Assembly (NCBI GenBank): GCA_031549625.1
Contig: JAVBPK010000039.1
Span: 1-9,383, forward strand
Length of the DNA: 9,383 nt
Reading direction: 5' to 3'
From: JAISXK01 sp031549625
Lineage (GTDB): Bacteria > Bacillota > Clostridia > Christensenellales > CAG-138
Shown piece by piece: positions 1 to 4,944 of the stretch; the stretch's first letter is position 1; each line of letters opens with the position of its first letter. Made by a program: the position numbers and the translations under genes. The notes below the pieces were generated by a model. It saw only the letters and a program-made list of their open reading frames with translations, did not search any database and was not told where the DNA came from.

Positions 1-2
1 GT

Positions 3-500
3 ATCCGCACGCACCTTGTTCTGCCGTCCCTCGCCGACGCCCTGATCGGCGATATCGCCTACAATTCCGAAACGTTTTCCTACCACAGCGGGCACGGAAG
101 CCACACGCAAATGTATCTCGGCACAGCAAATATTTTGGGCATATCGGAAGAGCTGCTCAAACTATACCCCGACTTCCCCTGCGACGCCCACATCATGCTG
201 GACTGCGGCTGGTCGGACGGCGAGTATTACTACAACATCATGCGCAAGCTCAAAGTGCCCAACCCCCGCCGCAGCATGGCGGGCGTGGGCGTACAGTTTT
301 TTACCTCCATCAAATCCGGCAGCGACTATCTATACCGCAGCCCCCAAGATGTTTACGCATGGAAAAACCCCGCAACGGGAAATACGTTCCGCATCGAATC
401 GCGCCTGGAAAAAAACAAGCGGCTTTTGCAATACAAGCCCAGCAAAAAGGTGCAGTATCCTGTCAATATTTCGCGCCCCATTCCGCGCCCCGATAAATAG
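3..500 (+). CDS. Unrecognised protein, C-terminal part (5' end outside window)
   Basis: The frame is open from the left window edge to a TAG at 498-500, giving 165 visible residues. The first internal ATG is at 111, but the frame continues upstream with protein-like sequence, so the gene very probably starts outside the window. I do not recognise the family. Visible features are a His/Gly/Ser-rich stretch (YHSGHGSHTQM) just before the 111 ATG, an acidic aromatic patch (DCGWSDGEYYYN) in the middle, and a basic, proline-rich tail ending RPIPRPDK. No membrane segment is obvious. The His cluster could bind metal or act in catalysis, but that is a guess. The stop is 38 bases before the next gene, which has its own strong ribosome binding site, so the two are probably co-transcribed and may act on or transport related compounds. 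Confidence 0.7.
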   Translation: MRTHLVLPSLADALIGDIAYNSETFSYHSGHGSHTQMYLGTANILGISEELLKLYPDFPCDAHIMLDCGWSDGEYYYNIMRKLKVPNPRRSMAGVGVQFFTSIKSGSDYLYRSPQDVYAWKNPATGNTFRIESRLEKNKRLLQYKPSKKVQYPVNISRPIPRPDK

Positions 501-538
501 CCCTTTCGCCTGCGGCATCATTTTTTCAGGAGGCTTTT

Positions 539-1816
539 ATGAAGCTGAACTATAAACGCACCATACTCGTTGGCCTCGCGTTCTTTTCCATCAGCGCGCT
601 CTGGCAGATGTACGACAGCACGGTTCCCCTTATCCTGCGCGACACCTTCCATTTGGGCGATACCTTTGCAGGCTTTATTATGTCGATCGACAACATTCTG
701 GCGCTGTTCATGCTGCCCCTTTTTGGCATGCTCAGCGACCGCGCCGGCAAACGCATGCCCTTCGTCGTATTTGGCACCATCTGCGCCGTGTTCTTCATCG
801 TATTATTGCCCTTCGCGGAACGCGCCGCCAACCTGCCTTTCTTCTTTGTGGCCCTTGGCCTGCTTCTGCTCTCCATGAGCGTATACCGTTCCCCCGCCGT
901 CGCCCTCATGCCCAGCGTAACGGAAAAGCCCCTGCGCAGCAAGGGCAACGCGGTCATCAATCTGATGGGCGCACTCGGCGGCGTTTATTCTTTGCTTGTT
1001 ATAGCCGTTTTCGGCCATGGCGCCGGGCGCACGAATTACATGCCGATATTCATCGCCGTCGGCGCATTCATGCTCGTGAGCATGCTTGTATTGCGACTCA
1101 CCGTCAATGAAGAAAAACTCGTGCAAAATATGCGCGACTGCAACTATGGCGTTCCCCCCGATTCCGAAACCGAGCAGGAAATTGCCGAAAACCGGGCGCT
1201 GCCTCCCGCCGTCATGCGCAGCCTGCTGCTCATACTCTTTTCCGTGGCGCTTTGGTACATGGGCTATAACGCCATTACCACCGCCTTTTCCAAATATGCC
1301 ACCAGCGTTTGGGGCCACAATCTCGCCCAAGCCTCCACCTGCATGTTGGTCGCCACCATTGGCGCCGTCGTTTCTTATATCCCCATCGGCGCGCTCGCCT
1401 CTAAAATTGGCCGGAAAAAGACAATATTAATAGGCGCCGCAACGCTTGCTTCCTGCTTCGCGGTGGGCGCCATAGCCGCTACCAAGTTTTCAGCGGCCTT
1501 ATATGTGCTTTTCGCTCTTATAGGCTTTGCATGGGCCTGCATCAACGTAAACAGCTATCCCATGGTTGTGGAAATCAGCCAGCATGGCAATATCGGCAAA
1601 TACACCGGCTATTATTATGCCTTCTCCATGGCCGCGCAAATCGCCACGCCCATCCTGTCCGGCTGGCTGTTGGAGCATGTCGGGTATCACACGCTTTTCC
1701 CCTACGCCGCATTGATGGTGGCCTTTTCGTTTGTTACCATGAGCTTAACCCGTCATGGCGACAACAAGCCCGTGCCGCGCGGTTCCCGGCTGGAAGCGTT
1801 TGATTTGGATGACTGA
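539..1816 (+). CDS. MFS transporter, SLC45/GPH-like
   Basis: This is a 425-residue integral membrane transporter of the major facilitator superfamily, of usual length and with about twelve hydrophobic segments in two halves. The halves are separated by a charged central loop at roughly residues 189-229. The loop between the second and third helices carries a motif-A-like GMLSDRAGKR (residues 63-72), and the second half repeats it as GALASKIGRKK from residue 284. The N-terminal pattern (WQMYDSTVPLIL, then SDRAGKRMPF) resembles SLC45-like and sugar:cation symporter (GPH) proteins, so a sugar or other small polar solute is plausible; the substrate cannot be told. The start is fixed by AGGAGG at 528-533, five bases before the ATG. 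It follows the upstream partial gene by 38 bases and meets the convergent phosphodiesterase gene with a 13-base gap. Confident for MFS, weaker for the subfamily. Confidence 0.88.
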   Translation: MKLNYKRTILVGLAFFSISALWQMYDSTVPLILRDTFHLGDTFAGFIMSIDNILALFMLPLFGMLSDRAGKRMPFVVFGTICAVFFIVLLPFAERAANLPFFFVALGLLLLSMSVYRSPAVALMPSVTEKPLRSKGNAVINLMGALGGVYSLLVIAVFGHGAGRTNYMPIFIAVGAFMLVSMLVLRLTVNEEKLVQNMRDCNYGVPPDSETEQEIAENRALPPAVMRSLLLILFSVALWYMGYNAITTAFSKYATSVWGHNLAQASTCMLVATIGAVVSYIPIGALASKIGRKKTILIGAATLASCFAVGAIAATKFSAALYVLFALIGFAWACINVNSYPMVVEISQHGNIGKYTGYYYAFSMAAQIATPILSGWLLEHVGYHTLFPYAALMVAFSFVTMSLTRHGDNKPVPRGSRLEAFDLDD

Positions 1817-1829
1817 GGGCGTTGCCCGC

Positions 1830-2570
1830 TCAGTGGCTTAGCTCGTATTGTTTGCGCGTTTCTATGCCTATATTTGGTTTGTTTGTCATGACGATATCGA
1901 CGCCAAGATCCATAAGCTGGCGGATTTCGGCAGATGTGTCCACCGTCCAGGTGTTCACGGCCAGCCCTGCCGCGTGCGCGCATGCCACATATCCCGGCGT
2001 ATTTAATATGATCTTGTATTCCGGATGCAGCGCTTTTGCGCCAATATGCTGCGCATAGCCCCACGGGTCATCCAGTGCGTTGTTATACAGTACGCCCAAG
2101 AACGTATGCGGATCCATTTTGTGCAAGTTTCGCAGCGTATAATGGTTAAACGATGAATACAGCACCCGGTTGCGCATGCCCATGCTTTTTTCCAGGCTTA
2201 GCAGCTTTTGCTCGATGCCCGCGTACGCGACGCCATCCGTTTTGATTTCTACATTCACGAGCAGGTTTGTAGGCTTTATTAGCTCGTATACTTCCTGCAA
2301 GGTGGGAATCTTTGCGCCCTTGCAATCCGCAAACGTATGCGACGCGTCGAGCTCACGCAGCTGTGTGCTTGTGAGGTCGATTATGTTGCCCTTGCCGTTT
2401 GTGGTACGCTTTACATCCGGATCGTGTATGACCATGAGAGCGCCATCCAAACTGAGATGCACATCCAGCTCTATCCCCTGCGCGCCCATTTCTATGGCAC
2501 GCTCAAACGCGACCATGGTGTTTTCCGGCGCATACGCGCTTGCGCCGCGGTGTGCGTATATCCGTGTCAT
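1830..2570 (-). CDS. Glycerophosphodiester phosphodiesterase (GDPD family)
   Basis: This 246-residue protein has no signal peptide, so it is probably cytoplasmic. The family hydrolyses glycerophosphodiesters, released by phospholipid turnover, to sn-glycerol 3-phosphate and an alcohol, using a TIM barrel and a divalent metal. The diagnostic residues are all present: HRG at residues 7-9, ENT at 16-18, the ELD pair (E34, D36), HD at 49-50, and the EIK strand (E108, K110). The C-terminal NTWTVD and VMTNKP segments are also typical. Length matches short UgpQ-like enzymes. On the minus strand AGGAGG lies a few bases before the ATG (complement of cctcct near 2578-2583), which fixes the start. The gene converges on the MFS gene and is divergent from the ArsR gene across a 128-base gap. 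Nothing ties its function to the neighbours. Confidence 0.93.
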   Translation of the reverse strand: MTRIYAHRGASAYAPENTMVAFERAIEMGAQGIELDVHLSLDGALMVIHDPDVKRTTNGKGNIIDLTSTQLRELDASHTFADCKGAKIPTLQEVYELIKPTNLLVNVEIKTDGVAYAGIEQKLLSLEKSMGMRNRVLYSSFNHYTLRNLHKMDPHTFLGVLYNNALDDPWGYAQHIGAKALHPEYKIILNTPGYVACAHAAGLAVNTWTVDTSAEIRQLMDLGVDIVMTNKPNIGIETRKQYELSH

Positions 2571-2606
2571 ATTTATCCTCCTGCACTTTATTTTTCCTTA
2601 CCATTT

Positions 2607-2635
2607 ACTGTACAAAATCTACCGGCATATTGCAA
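2607..2635 (-). promoter_or_regulatory. Possible promoter for the GDPD gene
   Basis: Read on the minus strand, TTGCAA (2635-2630) and TACAGT (2612-2607) are 17 bases apart and lie about 35-40 bases upstream of the start codon. The match to the housekeeping consensus is moderate (four of six in each box), so this is a candidate only. Confidence 0.35.
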
Positions 2636-2663
2636 TAACTTTTAAGCGCCGCGCCTGAGCGCC

Positions 2664-2692
2664 TTGCTTTTCCTGTTTCCTGTTGCTAAAAT
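2664..2692 (+). promoter_or_regulatory. Probable promoter of the ArsR gene, giving a leaderless mRNA
   Basis: TTGCTT (2664-2669) and TAAAAT (2687-2692) are separated by the ideal 17 bases. The -10 box ends only six bases before the ATG at 2699, so transcription should start at or next to the start codon. There is no purine-rich ribosome binding site before the ATG, which fits a leaderless transcript. Confidence 0.5.
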
Positions 2693-2698
2693 GAGTGC

Positions 2699-3013
2699 AT
2701 GACAAATTACTTCTCCCCCTATATCCCCGCTTTCAAAGCGCTTTCAGACGAAACGCGCTTAAAAATCATACAAATGCTTACCTGTGAGGAAATGCACGCA
2801 AACAGTATTTTGGAGTGCTTTCACCTAACGCAGCCCTCCCTTTCTTATCACATGAAAATATTAACAGCTTCCGGCCTTGTCCGCGCCAGACGGCGCGGAG
2901 GATTCACTCTATACAGCGTGGATGGCGACAAGCTGGAAACCACCATTGCGCTGCTGCGCGAATTCATGAACGGCCCGGAGGTGCGGCCCGCTTTGCGGGA
3001 GGAACGGGAATAG
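2699..3013 (+). CDS. ArsR-family winged-helix transcriptional regulator
   Basis: A 104-residue protein of ArsR/SmtB size. The N-terminal helix reads FKALSDETRLKIIQML, and the recognition region LTQPSLSYHMKIL followed by SGLVRARRRGGFTLYSV is the classic helix-turn-helix plus wing. Members repress by binding operator DNA as dimers and are released by metal or other signals. Here the position of the usual CxC metal box is occupied by His-Ala-Asn (within EEMHANSIL), so classical arsenic/cadmium sensing through that site is unlikely. Two lone cysteines remain at residues 29 and 40. The start is forced: the frame has a stop at 2687-2689 and no other start codon before 2699. It lacks a ribosome binding site, and a three-codon frame (2691-2702) overlaps it by ATGA. 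The target is unknown, since no metal-resistance gene is adjacent. Confidence 0.9.
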   Translation: MTNYFSPYIPAFKALSDETRLKIIQMLTCEEMHANSILECFHLTQPSLSYHMKILTASGLVRARRRGGFTLYSVDGDKLETTIALLREFMNGPEVRPALREERE

Positions 3014-3099
3014 GTGTTTTTGCGCGAGCCGGAAACGACAAAAGCCGTGCGCGACCGCGGCCGTCTGCACACCGCGGCCTCGCCCCGCCCATTTAGCTG

Positions 3100-3128
3100 T
3101 TTACAAGCGGGTATGGGCATGTTATAAT
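3100..3128 (+). promoter_or_regulatory. Housekeeping promoter of the tRNA unit
   Basis: TTTACA (3100-3105), a 17-base spacer and a perfect TATAAT (3123-3128) give a strong sigma-A type promoter, with transcription expected near 3135. The roughly 75-base leader before the first tRNA contains an eight-base-pair inverted repeat, GCGAAAGG (3141-3148) with CCTTTCGC (3181-3188), which would be removed during tRNA 5' processing. Confidence 0.8.
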
Positions 3129-3210
3129 GCTGTTCGTGGCGCGAAAGGCGTGTGTTTTCGCTGTGACCCATGCGCATCTCCCTTTCGCCATAATAGTATA
3201 CATATGCAAC

Positions 3211-3285
3211 GCTACTGTGGCTCAGGGGTAGAGCAGCGCACTCGTAATGCGCAGGTCGTCAGTTCGAATCTGACCAGTAGCTCCA
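3211..3285 (+). tRNA. tRNA-Thr (anticodon CGT)
   Basis: A complete cloverleaf is visible. The acceptor stem is GCTACTG with CAGTAGC, the D arm GCTC/GAGC, the anticodon stem GCGCA/TGCGC around the loop CTCGTAA, and the T arm GTCAG/CTGAC with loop TTCGAAT. The anticodon CGT (3243-3245) reads the threonine codon ACG. The discriminator is T3282, and CCA is encoded at 3283-3285. It shares promoter and terminator with the proline tRNA five bases downstream. Confidence 0.97.
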
Positions 3286-3290
3286 TTGTT

Positions 3291-3367
3291 CGAGGTGTAG
3301 CGCAGTTTGGTAGCGCGTTTGGTTCGGGACCAAAAGGCCGCTGGTTCAAATCCAGTCACCTCGACCA
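3291..3367 (+). tRNA. tRNA-Pro (anticodon CGG)
   Basis: A complete cloverleaf: acceptor stem CGAGGTG with CACCTCG, D arm GCGC/GCGC, anticodon stem TTTGG/CCAAA around the loop TTCGGGA, and a T arm with loop TTCAAAT. The anticodon CGG reads the proline codon CCG, and G follows it at position 37 as is normal for proline tRNAs. The discriminator is A3364 and CCA is encoded at 3365-3367. Confidence 0.97.
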
Positions 3368-3371
3368 AAGC

Positions 3372-3407
3372 ACAAAGGGCGGTGTAGGCCGCCCTTTGTC
3401 TTTTTTT
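3372..3407 (+). terminator. Intrinsic terminator of the tRNA unit
   Basis: A perfect 11-base-pair stem, ACAAAGGGCGG (3372-3382) with CCGCCCTTTGT (3389-3399), has a six-base loop and is followed after one C by seven T residues (3401-3407). It begins four bases after the CCA of the proline tRNA and separates the tRNA unit from the peptidase gene. Confidence 0.95.
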
Positions 3408-3477
3408 AAAAAGCGTTGCCCTTTCCCAAAGAACAACGCGAAGACAGGCCTGTGCGTTTGCATCGGCAGAAGGCCAC

Positions 3478-4233
3478 ATGAAGAAGCATCATAAACACGC
3501 TTTGCTTGGCGCAGCCTTGCTGGCATTTTCTTTGCTATTTTTCGCATTCATTGCCTTCACGCACGTGGGGTATCTGATAAGCATACCATACAGAGGCTTT
3601 ACCCGCATACAAAGCCGCAACAATTTCATATACATCGATTCAAAAGACCCGCTGGATATCGAGCAGGCCTTTTTAATGGTGGAACAAGCGCAGGATAGGC
3701 TTAGTCAATTTTGGGGCGCGCCCGAAAACACAGCGCGCATCATCATTGCCCGCGACGAAAAAAAGCTTGCCCGCATGGGATTCAACGCCGGCTCCGTTCT
3801 CGGCAACACGATGTCGTTCACCGCCACTTCGCAATACATCGTCTTATCTCTGAACGGACGTTCCGTAAACGCCATCGCGCACGAATTAATGCACGCGGAA
3901 TTTAGCAGGCGCCTGAACAGCGGACGATTTTTTGCGTCCGTTTACGCGCCGCTTTGGTTTGACGAAGGGCTTGCTTTGCAAAACGATTTTCGCAGCGAAT
4001 ACGACGAAACCGCCTGGGCGCTCATCACCAATGACGGCGAAACCGTTCCCGATTTTCAAAAATTGGCGGATCACGACGCGTTTTACGTCAACGATAGGGA
4101 GGCACTGCGCTATCACTATATCGCCAGCCGCCACGAAGTGGGTCAATGGCTGAAACAACACGGCAAGACACGCCTTGGCCTGCTGATAGACGGTTTGCGC
4201 GACGGCCAGCCCTTCGACACCCTGTACTACTAA
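3478..4233 (+). CDS. Membrane-anchored gluzincin metallopeptidase (peptidase MA-like), possibly 3'-truncated
   Basis: A 251-residue protein. Residues about 7-34 form a single hydrophobic segment after a basic start (MKKHHKH), so the enzyme is probably anchored in the membrane with its catalytic part outside. The zinc signature is HELMH at residues 135-139, with a second conserved acid in WFDEG (E163) 24 residues on, which is the gluzincin arrangement. The preceding strand (ARIIIARDEKKLARM) is typical of peptidase MA-like proteins. The start has a modest AGAAGG (3468-3473) four bases before the ATG. The protein stops at ...DGQPFDTLYY, while related domains usually run on for another 15-20 residues, and an unrelated transporter remnant starts directly after the stop. 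The natural C-terminus may therefore be lost. Zinc and catalytic residues are intact, so activity is not excluded. The substrate is unknown. Confidence 0.75.
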   Translation: MKKHHKHALLGAALLAFSLLFFAFIAFTHVGYLISIPYRGFTRIQSRNNFIYIDSKDPLDIEQAFLMVEQAQDRLSQFWGAPENTARIIIARDEKKLARMGFNAGSVLGNTMSFTATSQYIVLSLNGRSVNAIAHELMHAEFSRRLNSGRFFASVYAPLWFDEGLALQNDFRSEYDETAWALITNDGETVPDFQKLADHDAFYVNDREALRYHYIASRHEVGQWLKQHGKTRLGLLIDGLRDGQPFDTLYY

Positions 4234-4235
4234 TA

Positions 4236-4445
4236 TCGAAGGTGGAGCCCGATCTCGCCGGACGCGTATTTGGGCTGGTATCCATAATCGTGTCCAGCGC
4301 CATGCCGCTTGCCATGCTTTTTTTCGGCCCGCTTGCGGATGTCATGCGGGTGGAAACGCAGCTCATCATCACGGGCGTATTCATGGTGCTTATATCCCTC
4401 GTTATGCTGCGATTTAGGGAGCTTCGCGCTATTGGCGAGGTCTGA
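4236..4445 (+). pseudogene. C-terminal remnant of an MFS efflux transporter
   Basis: The frame ending at the TGA 4443-4445 encodes about 69 residues beginning SKVEPDLAGRVFGLV and continuing through SSAMPLAMLFFGPLADV and two hydrophobic helices. This is the recognisable end of MFS efflux transporters of the macrolide/tetracycline-type drug exporter group (V-P-x-x-x-G-R-V-F-G-L followed by the last helices). Everything N-terminal to it is missing: directly upstream is the peptidase stop codon in a different frame. There is no start codon with a ribosome binding site at the remnant, so it is unlikely to be translated independently. It differs in subfamily from the intact transporter at 539-1816. 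I read it as debris from a deletion that joined it to the peptidase gene. Confidence 0.72.
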
Positions 4446-4488
4446 GCGAAAACGTTCTATAAACCAGGTATTTCCCTGTTTTTTACAT

Positions 4489-4534
4489 AATAATTTTGTT
4501 AAAAAATAGATTTTAACCAGTTTATAAAATTATT
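4489..4534. repeat. Nested AT-rich inverted repeat upstream of the T-box promoter
   Basis: The outer arms AATAATTTT (4489-4497) and AAAATTATT (4526-4534) match over nine bases. Inside, GTTAAAA (4498-4504) and TTTTAAC (4511-4517) match over seven. The right outer arm ends one base before the -35 box. It could be an operator, an UP-like element, or both; an AT-rich sequence makes chance partly possible. Confidence 0.5.
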
Positions 4535-4535
4535 G

Positions 4536-4564
4536 TTGACAGGCTCGTATACCACACGTATAAT
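4536..4564 (+). promoter_or_regulatory. Consensus promoter of the T-box operon
   Basis: TTGACA (4536-4541), exactly 17 bases, then TATAAT (4559-4564): a perfect match to the housekeeping consensus. Transcription should begin near 4571, directly at the 5' edge of the T-box leader. Such a strong promoter suits control by transcription termination rather than initiation. Confidence 0.92.
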
Positions 4565-4570
4565 CAAACA

Positions 4571-4859
4571 CAATATATTGCTATTTATGCGATGACGGGG
4601 AGCACATAGCAGAATTCTCATACAGAGAGCCGCCGGTTGGTGCAAGGCGGTGAGAAGACGCTACTGTTTCTGGCCCCGGAGCAGCTAACCGAACGCAAGC
4701 GTTACCACGCAAACGCTAGTAGGCTTGGCCGGAAAGTTCCACCGTTACAGGGAGCAGGGCATGATGGTGTCCGGTTGAGGTGGCGCAAAATTTTGCGCAA
4801 GTAGAGTGGTACCGCGAAAGTTTGGCTTTCGTCTCTAAATTGGAGGCGGGGCTTTTTTT
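4571..4859 (+). ncRNA. T-box riboswitch leader (specifier probably CUG/Leu)
   Basis: T-box leaders bind a specific uncharged tRNA and then let transcription pass a terminator. Stem I is visible. The base helix is CGGGG (4596-4600) with CCCCG (4674-4678), the middle helices are TAGC/GCTA and TTCTCA (4615-4620)/TGAGAA (4651-4656), the AGAGAG motif is at 4624-4629, and the distal CCGCC/GGCGG helix (4630-4634, 4646-4650) closes a GGTTGGTGCAA loop. A stem III candidate is the palindrome at 4783-4798. The antiterminator has TAGAG/CTCTA (4802-4806, 4833-4837), the T-box bulge TGGTACC (4807-4813) and GCGAAAG/CTTTCGT. By position, the three bases before the purine that precedes the lower helix are CTG (4670-4672), a Leu codon; TTC (Phe, 4668-4670) is the alternative. 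The variable bulge base U4810 would pair with A73 of the tRNA, which fits Leu or Phe and argues against Trp or Ser. The leader precedes an acyl-CoA synthetase operon. Confidence 0.95.
4825..4859 (+). terminator. T-box regulated intrinsic terminator
   Basis: CGTCTC (4830-4835) pairs with GAGGCG (4843-4848), one pair being G-U, extended by wobble pairs between the flanking CTTT and GGGG. Seven T residues follow (4853-4859). The left arm overlaps the 3' half of the antiterminator, so the two structures are mutually exclusive, as expected of a T-box. Confidence 0.85.
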
Positions 4860-4944
4860 ATATCGTTTGCCGTGTTTTCCAATAGCCATCTGCCCGTATA
4901 TACACAAATTTTCCCATCAGGGATAAGTATTTGCGGAGGATAGT

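Noticed and set aside
1813..1833. Imperfect hairpin over the converging stop codons (CTGAGGGC ... GCCCGCTCAG)
   Set aside because: Only five plus three base pairs with a two-base bulge and no T run on either strand, so not called as a terminator.
3053..3079. Repeated ACCGCGGCC (3053-3061 and 3071-3079) after the ArsR gene
   Set aside because: Short, GC-rich and without a T run; CCGCGG is self-complementary, so apparent pairing is expected. No function assigned.
3222..3479. Minus-strand frame across the tRNA genes with a protein-like VTGFEPAAFWSRT segment
   Set aside because: This is the well-known artefact of translating the complement of tRNA genes, often mis-annotated as a protein.
4465..4484. 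CAGG/CCTG stem followed by six T after the MFS remnant
   Set aside because: A four-base-pair stem is too weak for an intrinsic terminator. It might be the decayed end of the old transporter gene but cannot be supported.
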